A stretch of DNA of 64,000 nucleotides from Clostridiales bacterium (GCA_020860715.1 JAJBTU010000024.1:47824-111823), one strand, 5' to 3'. Positions 33,864-43,448 are shown, numbered from the stretch's first letter. Notes: a model not told the origin generated them from the sequence alone. Translations and numbers: made by a program.

Positions 33864-35657
33864 TTAATCCGCGTTCAACGCCTCCACAGGTACCAGCTTG
33901 GAAGCCTTCCATGCCGGATAAAATCCGAAAATCGTACCGGTCAGAACGGAAAATGCCAGTGCCGACGCCCATGCGGTAATATTCGCCTCCACGCGGATTC
34001 CGTTGTATTCCACGAGCGGCGTTATCAGGAAACTGACACCAACTCCGAGGATTCCGCCAATCAGGCTGATCGCGGCCGATTCAAACAAAAACTCAAACAA
34101 TATATTGCTCCTTGACGCGCCAAGCGATTTCAGAATGCCGATCTCGCCGGTCCGCTCTTTGACCGAGACAAACAGAACATTCATGATGCCGATTCCGCCA
34201 ACGATAAAAACGATCACTGCCATCGCTGAAAGCAGAAGGGTCAGAATTTCATTCGAAGATTCCGCCGCTTCCAGCTTGCTGCTCGCATCCGAAAAGGTAA
34301 ATTCCGCCGTACTGTAGTTTTCCTCCAGAACCGTCTCCACATTCGCCTTTACCGTGTCGACCAGGTCAACGTCATTGCAGATCACGGTGATCACCGGACT
34401 GATATCCTCTCCCGTGATGTATTTGATGCCGGTCTCATACGGAACAAAAATCGCCTCATCCGGCGTAATATTGCCTGATACCGTGGACGAAGAAGAAAGC
34501 ACGCCGACAATTTCATATGCGCGGTCGTCCAGATAAAGCGTCTCTCCATAGGCTTCCGCCGCACTGCCGAACAGTTCCTTTGCCACACTGCTTCCAAGTA
34601 CGCAGACCCGGGAGCAGCTGTCGCTCTCATCATCCGTAAGGAACTCGCCTTCCGCCATGGACAGATTGCTGACCGTATAATAGCTGTAATACACCCCGGC
34701 CACCGTATAAGTCTCCGCTTCCGTCAAATCTCCGCCCTCGACCGAGGATCGGGTCGTATAGGAAATCGTCGCATCGTCCACACCGCTCACAAAGGTCTCA
34801 ATGTCTTCCACATCATCCATCGTAAGAATAATATTTTCCTGATTCAGACGATCGTCTGTCAGGTCCGTCTCTGACTCCGCCTCCTCATCCTCCGCGGCGG
34901 CTGTTCCGGCCGCCTCTGTCTCTTCTTCCGCAGAACCGCTTTCCCCCTCATCGGAGGCGCCTTCCGTTCCGCCGTCCAAAGCGGCCTCGCCGGAATCATC
35001 TCCCCCGGCCTCCATGCCGTCATCGGAAGCGTCCTCGCCGTCCTCGCCGCCCGCTTCTCCGGAAAACATCTCCTCCAGATCGCTCATATCCATCTCGCCG
35101 TTTGCGAACGCTTCGGCCATATCGCTCATGTCGCTGTCTGAAAAATCAGAAAAGCCTCCCCTCGCGCCCCTGCCGGATTCCTCTCCCGACGCATCGCCAT
35201 CCGCAGAATCACCGGAGGAAAAATCTCCTCCCATCATACCGCCGCCCATGGCCATATCCTGACCGCCTCCTGCGAAGCCGCCGGACGATGCATCACCAGA
35301 GGAAGCATCGCCGGAAGAATTCATCGTTCCCCGGCCGCCGCCGTTTCCTCCATCTGTTCCTCCGCCAAAAAAACTACTGATATTGTTCATGATTGAGCTG
35401 CTGAAATCAGAAAACGAAAAGCTGCTGTCTCCTCCCGCTGACGTCTCCTCACCCGCATAATCATAGGTAATATCAATCGATCCTGCATTCAGGCTGGCAA
35501 ACTGCTCCGCAACATCCATTTGTCCTCCACGGCCGATGGCGATCACCATCACGATTGTGGCCGCTCCTACAATAATTCCGATAGATGTCATCACAGTTTT
35601 AAACCGATTCTGATTGATATTCAGCCAGACAAGCCTTAAAAGCTCTGAGATCCTCAT
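33864..35657 (-). CDS. MacB-like FtsX-fold ABC permease with long acidic insertion
   Basis: 597 residues. One N-terminal helix (IGIIVGAATIVMVIAIGRG) and three C-terminal helices (LSAMAVIVFIVGGIGIMN; LISLIGG region; final helix) bracket a large extracytoplasmic domain, as in MacB. The MacB core is recognisable (VCVLGSSVAKELFG, VKERTGEIGILKSLGAS). About residues 85-260 are a Gly/Ser/Asp/Glu insertion not found in standard MacB, including DMSDMAEAFANGEMDMSDL. Its start overlaps the adaptor stop by 4 nt. It probably exports a peptide or protein substrate with the adaptors. Confidence 0.9.
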   Translation of the reverse strand: MRISELLRLVWLNINQNRFKTVMTSIGIIVGAATIVMVIAIGRGGQMDVAEQFASLNAGSIDITYDYAGEETSAGGDSSFSFSDFSSSIMNNISSFFGGGTDGGNGGGRGTMNSSGDASSGDASSGGFAGGGQDMAMGGGMMGGDFSSGDSADGDASGEESGRGARGGFSDFSDSDMSDMAEAFANGEMDMSDLEEMFSGEAGGEDGEDASDDGMEAGGDDSGEAALDGGTEGASDEGESGSAEEETEAAGTAAAEDEEAESETDLTDDRLNQENIILTMDDVEDIETFVSGVDDATISYTTRSSVEGGDLTEAETYTVAGVYYSYYTVSNLSMAEGEFLTDDESDSCSRVCVLGSSVAKELFGSAAEAYGETLYLDDRAYEIVGVLSSSSTVSGNITPDEAIFVPYETGIKYITGEDISPVITVICNDVDLVDTVKANVETVLEENYSTAEFTFSDASSKLEAAESSNEILTLLLSAMAVIVFIVGGIGIMNVLFVSVKERTGEIGILKSLGASRSNILFEFLFESAAISLIGGILGVGVSFLITPLVEYNGIRVEANITAWASALAFSVLTGTIFGFYPAWKASKLVPVEALNAD

Positions 35658-37180
35658 TCCGTCACCTGGCTTTCTATCAGAACCGTCTGTCCCTCCTCAA
35701 GTCCGGAGGTCACCGCGACTGTCGTGCCGTTGGAATAGCCGGTCGTGATCGTCACTTCCTCAATTGTCCCGTCGTCGTTCCGTACCTTCACATAGGAGGT
35801 CGCTCCGTCCGAATACACCGCACGGTTAGAGACATAGAGCGTATCCGCCTCCTCCTTTGTGATAAAGGTCACCTCGCCGGTCATATCGGCGTACACCTTG
35901 CTGATATCGCCGGTAAACGTCACCGTCACTTCATAGTTTACCGTCGAAGAGCCGGTCGTCGCAGAAGTGGAAATCGACGTCACCTCGCCTTCAAAAGTTT
36001 CATCATCATAAGCAGTCAGGGTAATTGACACGGTATCTCCCGTGGAAATGTCCGAGATATCGCTCTGGGAAACCGCCACGGTCATCGTCACCGCATCTGC
36101 ATCTGAAAACGTCACCACCGTTGAATCACTGGAAAGCGTATCCCCCGCGCTGTAGGAAATGGACATCACCGTTCCGGAATATTCCGAATAAATCACTCCG
36201 TCACCAATCTGCTCTTCAAACTCCGCCAGAGCCTCTTCCGCTTCCTCCAGCGTTTCCTGCGCATCCTCCAGATCGTCCGTCAGGCCGTCCGTATCAATCT
36301 CATAAAGCTGATCTGCATATTCATAATTGGTCATGGCATTTTCATACGTCTGCTTTGCCTCGATGGACTGTGTCGTCAGATTGTTCTTCGCAATCTCCAG
36401 ATTCGCCTCAATCGTATCATAATTCAGCTGGGCATCCTCCAGATCATCCTCCACATCCTCACCATCGTCGTACTCGGACTGCAGTTCCTCCAGTTCTTCC
36501 GCGGCCTCCTCCAGATCTTCCTCGAGCTCCGTCACCTCATTTTCCAGACTCGTGATCGTCGCGTTGTAGGTCGCTTCGGCGGTCTCGCCCTCCGCTATGT
36601 AAGTGGCATATGTGTAATCCGCCTCCGCCTGTTTCGTCTCGACGTTAATCTCTTCCTGTTTTACTGTCAGTTCCGCGCTTGTCACCGCCGCCTCCAGTTC
36701 TTCCCGGTAGGCTTCAATACTCTCGTCCGTGATCTTCATCAGCGCGTCGCCCTCGGAAACCACCTGGCCTACCGCCACATAGACTTCCTCAATCTCCAGA
36801 GAAGTCGAAGACGAAGAAGAAGACGTGCTGGCGGTCGTGGCCGCGGAAGCCATACTTGTCACGCTGCTCATATCCATGTCAGAGCTGCCAGATGAACTGC
36901 CGGAGATGGATGTACTGGAACTTGAAGACGAAACCACCTCCGCCACTTCAAACTCCTGATCCGCTGTCCCATAGGTCACCGACCCGCTCTCCGTGATCCC
37001 GGTAATGACAGATCCGTATTTTACCGTCTCCTCCTTATAGGATACCGTCGCTTCCGTCTGGGTCGTCTGCTGATTCTGATATACCGTAAAAGCGCCGACT
37101 CCCACTGCCACAACCGCGATTATAAGAAAAAGATTTCTAAAATAATGATGCTTTTTTTTACGCTTTTTACTGCTGCTCAT
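35654..37180 (-). CDS. efflux adaptor (membrane fusion protein) 1
   Basis: 508 residues. Basic N-terminus, one transmembrane anchor near 14-34 (NLFLIIAVVAVGVGAFTVY), a lipoyl/barrel-sandwich half (EEVYVAVGQVVSEGDALMKI), and a Glu-rich coiled-coil hairpin (about residues 155-325). Then come the second lipoyl half, a beta-barrel (AVSQSDISDISTGDTVSITL) and a membrane-proximal domain. A Ser-rich low-complexity run interrupts the first lipoyl part. It should connect the MacB-like permease to the outside. It stops 4 nt inside the permease start. Confidence 0.88.
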   Translation of the reverse strand: MSSSKKRKKKHHYFRNLFLIIAVVAVGVGAFTVYQNQQTTQTEATVSYKEETVKYGSVITGITESGSVTYGTADQEFEVAEVVSSSSSSTSISGSSSGSSDMDMSSVTSMASAATTASTSSSSSSTSLEIEEVYVAVGQVVSEGDALMKITDESIEAYREELEAAVTSAELTVKQEEINVETKQAEADYTYATYIAEGETAEATYNATITSLENEVTELEEDLEEAAEELEELQSEYDDGEDVEDDLEDAQLNYDTIEANLEIAKNNLTTQSIEAKQTYENAMTNYEYADQLYEIDTDGLTDDLEDAQETLEEAEEALAEFEEQIGDGVIYSEYSGTVMSISYSAGDTLSSDSTVVTFSDADAVTMTVAVSQSDISDISTGDTVSITLTAYDDETFEGEVTSISTSATTGSSTVNYEVTVTFTGDISKVYADMTGEVTFITKEEADTLYVSNRAVYSDGATSYVKVRNDDGTIEEVTITTGYSNGTTVAVTSGLEEGQTVLIESQVTE

Positions 37181-37195
37181 GGCCGCTCGCCCCCC

Positions 37196-40048
37196 TTATT
37201 CTGTCATTCCATTCTCTGCTGTCGCCGCAGTGTCTTCTGCCTCAGACGTGGTACCCGTCTCTGCAGCATCTTCTGTCTCAGACGCAGCATCCGCAGCATC
37301 GTCCGGCGTCACTGTAACCGTCGCCCCAATGCCCGCACTCAGCCAGCCGCGGCTGTTGTCAATCGAGACGACCACCTGATAATTTACCGTCGTCCGGGAT
37401 GTGCCGTCCTCCGCACTCGTACTCTTTTCCGTAATGGTCCCGTCGTAAGTGCCGTACCCGGAGAGCACCACACTCACGGTATCTCCCACCGCCATCTTCG
37501 CGATCTCATACTGGGAAACTTCAATCGTGACTGTCACTACATCCGTATCATAAATGCTGTAAAGTGCCGTTGCGGAATCCAGCGTGTCATCCGCTTCATA
37601 ATTGACCGCCGAAAGACTGCCGGCGGCCTCCGCCGTCACCGTACCGTCCTCCAGGCTTTCCAGTTCCTCCAGCGCCTCCTCCAGCTCAGTCACCGCGTCC
37701 TCATAGGACTGCAGTTCCTCCTCCAGAGACTCTACCGTCTGCTGATACGTGATTTCCGCCAGTTCAGCAGCGAGAATCGTCGTGTCATAGGTATATTGAA
37801 TATCCAGTTCTGTCGTCGTCTTTATCCGCATCAGCTCCTCATACTGAAGCTGAACATCCTCCTGTACCTCATAAAGCTGCTCCAGCACCTCTTCCGCCTC
37901 ATCGGAATCCGTCGCCGTCAGTTCCAGCGCCGCCTCCGCCGACGACAAATCATACGTGTTTCCAAACAGGCTGTCGCTGCTGCCGCTTCCGGAGGAACCT
38001 CCTGCCGCGGACGCCAGCGCAGATGAAACATCCGTCCCGGTCGAGGCCGCTGCCGAAGAAGTATCCGTCCCTGTACTTGCCGATGCCAGAGCAGAAGCCA
38101 CATCCGAAGAAGACGTCAAAGAAGAATCTGTACTGCCGGATGATGCCAGAGAAGAAGCCCCTGAACTGCCCGAAGCCTGCGCCATTGCCGACGCGAGAGC
38201 AGAGGACCAGTCAGACGTACCCGAAGAAGATCTCCCGGCAGAGGAATCCGTTGTGCCTGCCGTGCCCGTGGTGCCGGCCGTATCGGTTGTATCGGTCGTG
38301 CCCGTTGTGCCGGTCGTGCCCGTGGTACCGGCCGTATCAGTTGTGCCGGTCGTGCCCGTGGTACCGGCCGTATCAGTTGTATCGGTCGTGCCCGTGGTAC
38401 CGGCCGTGTCCGTGGTATCCGTTGTATCCGTGGTATCGGCTGTGTCCGCAGAACCGCCGGAATCTGCGGTGCCTGCAGAATCCGCAGCGGATGACAAGGC
38501 AGCGGATGTACTGCTGTCCGTGCCTGATACAGCGCCCAAAGAAGCAGCCGAAGACGTACCTGACGCCGTCCCGCTGCTCAGTGCGGACAGCTGCTGCTCA
38601 ACTGCGGCGATCTGCTCCGCGACATCCTCCTCCGAATGAATCACATCATAATATTTCAGGTAAAGCTGCTGCCTGACCGATTCCAATGCGTACAACTCGG
38701 CAAGCAGCGACTCAAGGGTGTCCGCCTCTGTCTCCGATTCCTCTGCTGCCTCAGAATCCGTTTCCGTATCGGTCTCCTCCGGAGTCGCCGTGGCAGTGTC
38801 CTCTGAACCGGTTACATCTTCTACACCTTCAATCGTAATTATAACATCCGCTTCTGTATCCGTCTCTGCGGAATCCGCCGTGCTCTCTGTCGCGGCTTCC
38901 GTCTCTGCGGCTTCCGTTGTCGCTTCTGCCGCCTCCGCCGCCGTGCTTTCCGTCGCTCCCTCTTCCGATGCCTGGGATGTTTCCGTGTCCTCCGATACTG
39001 CCGAAACCTGAGCCTCGCTGTCCGCCAGAGTTTCCTGCGGCAGATCCTCGGAGGAACCGGTCATCGGAAATGACAGCCCCTCCAGGCTTGCGGTTGCGGT
39101 CGTCTCTTCTTCCTCCGTATCCAACACTAGATGTCCCGCTCCGGCCAATACCGATGTGTCATATTCTTCCAGCGCGTACATCTTCTCCAGTATTTCGTTG
39201 TACTCCTCATTTTTTTCTTTTAACTCTGATTCGAGTTCTGACTCGGATTCCGCGAGAAGTTCCGATTCCGCCTGCAGTGCCAGAAGTTCCAGCTGCAGGC
39301 TTGCTGCCGCGTCCTCGGTCTCAGACTCCGTCTCTGCTTCCGTCTGCACCGAGGAAGACGCCTGCGTCTCGCTCTCCGACTCCGATTCTTCCGACACACT
39401 TGATGAGGACGCGGAAGAACCCGATGAACTGCTGCCTGAAGAGGAGTCATCGTCATCATATTCCCCGTTTTCCAGATCCTCAATCCGCTCCTCCAGTTCC
39501 GTGAGCATTTCCTCATGCTCCTCGATGGTATCCTCCAGCTCCGCTTCCGACTGGCTGCGGACAAATTCCGCCTGCTCCGCCTCCGCCTGCGCCAGCTCCA
39601 GCGTGTACTCCGCCGACTGCATTCCCTGTTCATACGAAAGCTGTGCGTTCGTCAGATTGTTCTCCGCATTGATGATCGCGGCATTATAATAAGAAATCGC
39701 GCTCTGGTAGCTGTCGTCCGTAATTTTCAGAATACTGGCGCCTTCCTGCACATAAGACCCGGAGGAAACATAGACCTCCTCAACAATCAGTTCCGCCGCC
39801 GTTGTATCAAACCCGGCGTAATAATCCGTCGAGGCAATCTGCGTCGTTCCCTCATACTCCAGAGTGTTCGATTCCGCAAAAGCCGTCATGCATCCGGCCG
39901 TCTGTGTAAATAAAACAGCCAGCGATAAAAAGCCGCTCAACGCCGCTTTTTTCCCTGACCTCCAATGTCTGTCGCCCATCCGCTTCGGATACGGCGTTCT
40001 CTGATCGTATTTTTTATTCCCTGTAAATCTCATCCGGTAATTGCCCAT
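37196..40048 (-). CDS. efflux adaptor 2, giant and low-complexity
   Basis: 950 residues from ATG 40048, GGGAGG upstream. A signal or anchor segment (FLSLAVLFTQTAGC), possibly a lipobox. A lipoyl half (EEVYVSSGSYVQEGASILKI) and coiled coil follow, interrupted by about 500 residues of Ser/Thr/Ala/Glu/Asp repeats such as TTDTAGTTGTTGTTDTAG. Then a second coiled coil (ELEEALEELESLE) and beta-barrel parts as in adaptor 1. The repeats lie at the tip of the coiled-coil hairpin, where the adaptor would face the wall. First gene of the export unit; paralogous to adaptor 1. Confidence 0.85.
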   Translation of the reverse strand: MGNYRMRFTGNKKYDQRTPYPKRMGDRHWRSGKKAALSGFLSLAVLFTQTAGCMTAFAESNTLEYEGTTQIASTDYYAGFDTTAAELIVEEVYVSSGSYVQEGASILKITDDSYQSAISYYNAAIINAENNLTNAQLSYEQGMQSAEYTLELAQAEAEQAEFVRSQSEAELEDTIEEHEEMLTELEERIEDLENGEYDDDDSSSGSSSSGSSASSSSVSEESESESETQASSSVQTEAETESETEDAAASLQLELLALQAESELLAESESELESELKEKNEEYNEILEKMYALEEYDTSVLAGAGHLVLDTEEEETTATASLEGLSFPMTGSSEDLPQETLADSEAQVSAVSEDTETSQASEEGATESTAAEAAEATTEAAETEAATESTADSAETDTEADVIITIEGVEDVTGSEDTATATPEETDTETDSEAAEESETEADTLESLLAELYALESVRQQLYLKYYDVIHSEEDVAEQIAAVEQQLSALSSGTASGTSSAASLGAVSGTDSSTSAALSSAADSAGTADSGGSADTADTTDTTDTTDTAGTTGTTDTTDTAGTTGTTGTTDTAGTTGTTGTTGTTDTTDTAGTTGTAGTTDSSAGRSSSGTSDWSSALASAMAQASGSSGASSLASSGSTDSSLTSSSDVASALASASTGTDTSSAAASTGTDVSSALASAAGGSSGSGSSDSLFGNTYDLSSAEAALELTATDSDEAEEVLEQLYEVQEDVQLQYEELMRIKTTTELDIQYTYDTTILAAELAEITYQQTVESLEEELQSYEDAVTELEEALEELESLEDGTVTAEAAGSLSAVNYEADDTLDSATALYSIYDTDVVTVTIEVSQYEIAKMAVGDTVSVVLSGYGTYDGTITEKSTSAEDGTSRTTVNYQVVVSIDNSRGWLSAGIGATVTVTPDDAADAASETEDAAETGTTSEAEDTAATAENGMTE

Positions 40049-40184
40049 ACGCTGCCTCCCACTCTGATCAATCCGTGAATCTTCTTTCTGTGCGCTCCCG
40101 CACAGCCGGTGCAGCTGTCCTGACTCCCGCAGCTGCATAGGAAAGGATCAATTTCTCATGAGAATACAGGCATTGTGTGTTTAT

Positions 40185-40892
40185 TTATAGGGAAAAGTTT
40201 GAAAAAAGTGTGAACGTTTCCAGCCGTTCTTCAAACTGCGCATAAAAATCGCGCCCCAAGTCGTACGGCTGCAGAAAGAATTGCTTTAATATGTAAAGAT
40301 TGATCGTTTTGAGCTCTTCGTCACTGGTATTGCCGCCTGCAAACGCCTGCGCGCGTTCCAGAAAATTGTGCCACTGCAGAATATATTCCTCATATCGGGC
40401 AATATCCGGCTGTTCCAGCCATTTCTCCACGCGCACTTTTGTCTTATTCGGCGCAGGGCACTCATGCACCTGCAAAAAATAAGAAAACGAAGCCGCGCCG
40501 CCCGGCTGCTGAAGCGTCTCCTGAGATGTCTCCCTATAATATCTTCCCAGCGGAAACAGACGGCAAACGCCCGGCCGATACGGATGAACACTGCAGCGCC
40601 CTTCGGCATCCAGAAAACCGCACGCCTCTTCTTCTCCGCCCATACGCAGATTCGGAAGAATGATGCCGTCCACTACATTCAGCTCCAGCTTATCAGCCAG
40701 CAGCAGTTCCGCAGACAGCCCGGTCCCCTGTGAAAGACGGCACACATCCAGCGGATCCAGGATCGCGGATACACCCATTCCATGGCAGCAGGCGGAACAC
40801 CCGCGGCAGCCGCCGCAGCCGGCCCGCACCATGTCATGACGGCTGTAAAGCCGTCCATCCGATATTTCGTCAAGACTGCCCTGTCGTTTCAT
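40185..40892 (-). CDS. YkgJ family cysteine-cluster protein
   Basis: 235 residues from ATG 40892 (MKRQGSLDEISDGRLYSRHD), with GAGGAATTC upstream. Cysteines CGGCRGCSACCHGM, then CGFLDAEGRCSVHPYRPGVCRLFP, form the CxxC...C pattern of the YkgJ/UPF0153 family, a presumed Fe-S or zinc cluster. Role unknown; often near flagellar or metal genes. Here it is followed by two COG0523 GTPases, which hints at metal handling. Confidence 0.87.
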   Translation of the reverse strand: MKRQGSLDEISDGRLYSRHDMVRAGCGGCRGCSACCHGMGVSAILDPLDVCRLSQGTGLSAELLLADKLELNVVDGIILPNLRMGGEEEACGFLDAEGRCSVHPYRPGVCRLFPLGRYYRETSQETLQQPGGAASFSYFLQVHECPAPNKTKVRVEKWLEQPDIARYEEYILQWHNFLERAQAFAGGNTSDEELKTINLYILKQFFLQPYDLGRDFYAQFEERLETFTLFSNFSL

Positions 40893-41008
40893 GAATTCCT
40901 CATTTCTGCATTTTCCTGTCACAGATTGCCGGCATCGTCACGCTTCCGCATTGCTTCTGGTGATCAAATTTCTGCAGCCGCCTGTACATTGCCGCAGTAT
41001 TTTTCATA

Positions 41009-41953
41009 TCAGTTGAAATACACTGTATCCTCTTCCGGCTCGCCGGTCAGTTCATAACTCGTCGCGTACAGCACCGGCCCTTCCTCACGGTATTCTTTCT
41101 GATATTCATAGCGAATCTCAGCCGTCAGCCAGACCCACTGCCGCGGCTTTAAAAGGTCGGCAAAATCCGCCTTGCACAGATACCCGACAAAGCGGATATC
41201 CTCGGCGCAGCAGGTCATGACGTTGCGCCCCGGAATAAACATATTCGACGGCAGCCGCCGGGACTTCATAATCTTTGCGCGGAAACGGACCTTTTTGCCG
41301 TTGTAACGATCCTTCGACTCATATGCGTCAAGATACCAGAGCCCATAATCCATATCGCTCACCTGTATCACGTCCGCGTTAAAATCAAACGGCGGCACAT
41401 CTCTGCCGGGATCGATGGGATTGCCGTCCGCATCCTCAAAATAGACCATCGCGCGCGGGTTCAGTCCCCGCACCGTGCGGCGGAATGACAGCAGATCCAT
41501 GTCCGTGGTACAGCGGTTGAAAATCGCCATCTCGGTAAACTGGAACAGATTGCTCAAAATGCTCCGCATGTTGTTCAGATAAACGGGAAATGTGCTTCCG
41601 TCCACGATCGTAATGACCTGCGCGATCGCCATATCAACCGGAAGCTGGTTTCCGTACAGCCATTTGCAGTCCCACATCCCGTTCATCTCGATGAAGATCC
41701 GCTTCGGGCGGTAATGCTTCACGCAGTCACGCAGGAAACTCACATTGAAATCCTCCTGCTCCTCCACTGTGATCACGGAAATATTCATTCCGGCGAGCGC
41801 CTTTTCATCGTACTCGGTCTCGCCTTCCTCACAGAGGATCAAAAGCCCTCTCTGGCCGTCCGCAAAGTCGCCGCCGTCCAGCACCTCCTGCAAAAACGAG
41901 GTCTTTCCTGCTTCCAAAAATCCTGTTATCATATAAATCGGTATCTGCCGCAT
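41009..41953 (-). CDS. COG0523/CobW-like GTPase
   Basis: 314 residues. P-loop GFLEAGKTSFLQ, a Walker B-like FIEMNGMW, and a C-terminal domain with GRNVMTCCAEDIRF. It belongs to the CobW/P47K group but lacks the CxCC metal motif of the sister gene and carries an extra C-terminal beta domain. It is probably a GTP-driven metal or cofactor chaperone. It lies 107 nt downstream of the His-rich CobW protein and reads in the same direction. The target is unknown. Confidence 0.85.
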   Translation of the reverse strand: MRQIPIYMITGFLEAGKTSFLQEVLDGGDFADGQRGLLILCEEGETEYDEKALAGMNISVITVEEQEDFNVSFLRDCVKHYRPKRIFIEMNGMWDCKWLYGNQLPVDMAIAQVITIVDGSTFPVYLNNMRSILSNLFQFTEMAIFNRCTTDMDLLSFRRTVRGLNPRAMVYFEDADGNPIDPGRDVPPFDFNADVIQVSDMDYGLWYLDAYESKDRYNGKKVRFRAKIMKSRRLPSNMFIPGRNVMTCCAEDIRFVGYLCKADFADLLKPRQWVWLTAEIRYEYQKEYREEGPVLYATSYELTGEPEEDTVYFN

Positions 41954-42060
41954 ATCCTGTCACTCTTTTCTTCTTAACTCATATCCGTTCCCACAGCTGT
42001 CCCCGTCATTCACAACAGCTGCTTCCTGTTGCCCGGCACAGGATCGGATTCTCTGATCCA

Positions 42061-43218
42061 TCACGCAAGGCGGAACAGTTCCTCCAGCTTCGCCTCGTTC
42101 AGCTTCGCCCCGATCACACAGAAACGGCCGGTGTAATCTGCGGCGCCTGTGCGGATCTCATACTCCTCCGGTACAAAGTCGAAATGAATCCAGGTGCCGT
42201 CCGCCGCCGGAAGCATTCCCTTCGCCCGAAGCACAGTTCCGTAAGTCTCCTCATCGCTGAGCGCCCTGAGGATCTCCTCCACCTCTTCTTTTGTATACTT
42301 GCGCGGCGTCTCCTTCCCCCAGGAAGTAAAGACATCATCCGCGTGATGATGGTGATGATGATGACCGTCATGGTGATCGTGGTCATGGCAGCAGCATTCG
42401 TCCTCATCGCCGTGATGATGATGCTCATGCCCCTCGTGATCATGGTCATGATGATGCTCTTCATGGTCGTGATCATGATGATGTTCTTCTTCATGATCGT
42501 GGTCATGATGATGATGTTCTTCATGGTCGTGGTCATGGTCATGGCAGCAGCACTCATCCTCATCGTCGTGATGATGGTGCTCATGCTCTTTCGTCTCCTC
42601 AAGCAGCATCTGCGCGAGCACATCCGTCTCTTCCATCGCGCCGAGGATCTGTGCTCCGGTCAGCTCGTCCCACGGAGTTGTGATGATCGTGGCATTCGGA
42701 TTCTTCTCACGGATCATCGCGGCCGCCGCAAGCTGTTTTTCCTCTGTCAGCTTCTGCGTACGGCTCAGTATCACCGTCGCCGCGCTCTCGATCTGGTTGT
42801 TGTAAAACTCGCCGAAGTTCTTCATATACATTTTGATCTTAGTGGCATCCGCTACCGTTGTCAGCGCGTTCAGCTGAAGGCCCGCTTCCTCCGCGCAATC
42901 CTCCACCGCCTTGCGAACATCTGACAGCTTGCCGACACCTGACGGCTCGATGATGATGCGGTCCGGGGAAAACTTCTCCGCAACCTCTTTCAGAGCCTTG
43001 CCGAAATCCCCTACCAGCGAACAGCAGATGCAGCCGGAATTCATCTCTGTGATATTGATTCCTGCATCCTTCAAAAATCCTCCGTCAATGCCGATCTCGC
43101 CGAACTCATTCTCGATCAGCACGATCTTCTTGCCCGCAAACACCTCCGCAATCAGCTTCTTGATCAGCGTCGTCTTGCCCGCGCCGAGAAACCCGGAAAT
43201 AATGTCTACTTTAATCAT
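42061..43218 (-). CDS. CobW/ZNG1-type metallochaperone with His/Asp/Cys-rich insert
   Basis: 385 residues from ATG 43218 (MIKVDIISGFLGAGKTTLIK), preferred to 43224 by spacing to GAAGG. P-loop GAGKTT, CxCC motif GCICCSL, and the C-terminal CobW domain. Residues about 210-295 form a His-rich arm with several HDHDHEEHHH blocks and two DEDECCCHDHD clusters, able to bind many Zn, Ni or Co ions. COG0523 proteins of this kind deliver zinc or cobalt to client enzymes under GTP hydrolysis. A 12-bp triple repeat lies directly upstream. Confidence 0.9.
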   Translation of the reverse strand: MIKVDIISGFLGAGKTTLIKKLIAEVFAGKKIVLIENEFGEIGIDGGFLKDAGINITEMNSGCICCSLVGDFGKALKEVAEKFSPDRIIIEPSGVGKLSDVRKAVEDCAEEAGLQLNALTTVADATKIKMYMKNFGEFYNNQIESAATVILSRTQKLTEEKQLAAAAMIREKNPNATIITTPWDELTGAQILGAMEETDVLAQMLLEETKEHEHHHHDDEDECCCHDHDHDHEEHHHHDHDHEEEHHHDHDHEEHHHDHDHEGHEHHHHGDEDECCCHDHDHHDGHHHHHHHADDVFTSWGKETPRKYTKEEVEEILRALSDEETYGTVLRAKGMLPAADGTWIHFDFVPEEYEIRTGAADYTGRFCVIGAKLNEAKLEELFRLA

Positions 43219-43226
43219 ATCCATCC

Positions 43227-43262
43227 TTCTTTCTTAACTTCTTTCTTAACTTCTTTCTTAAC
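43227..43262 (-). repeat. three 12-bp tandem repeats in the CobW leader
   Basis: TTCTTTCTTAAC is repeated three times without change, ending next to the ribosome binding site. On the coding strand each unit reads GTTAAGAAAGAA. Copy-number change would move promoter elements relative to the start. Confidence 0.9.
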
Positions 43263-43366
43263 TGATTTCTTCATTGAACTGCCATAACCGTTCCGGACTG
43301 ACCCGCACGGGATACGAAGGCTCCGGACAGCTGCGATACGCCTGCTTACACGGTTTTTCCTATGAC

Positions 43367-43392
43367 AAAAGGCAGCGGCTGTTCGCGCTGCC
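43367..43392 (-). terminator. terminator of the amino-acid importer operon
   Basis: Minus-strand GGCAGCG/CGCTGCC stem with an 8-nt loop followed by TTTTG, 57 nt after the ATPase stop. Confidence 0.7.
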
Positions 43393-43448
43393 CAGTTATA
43401 CTACACCAAAATAAAATGCTTTGCAAGCCCCCGTCCGCGGTTTTTCCG

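Noticed and set aside
37956-39689. Long plus-strand ORFs opposite adaptor 2
   Set aside because: Valine/serine/proline repeats complementary to the Asp/Thr/Ser repeats of the real gene.
42330-42600. Possible CRISPR-like array in the short repeats of the CobW gene
   Set aside because: The repeats are His/Asp codon runs inside a CDS with no constant repeat-spacer structure; no cas genes are present.
42184-42924. 246-residue plus-strand ORF with Met/Val/Ile runs
   Set aside because: Antisense translation of the His-rich arm; looks hydrophobic only because CAT/CAC reads as ATG/GTG.
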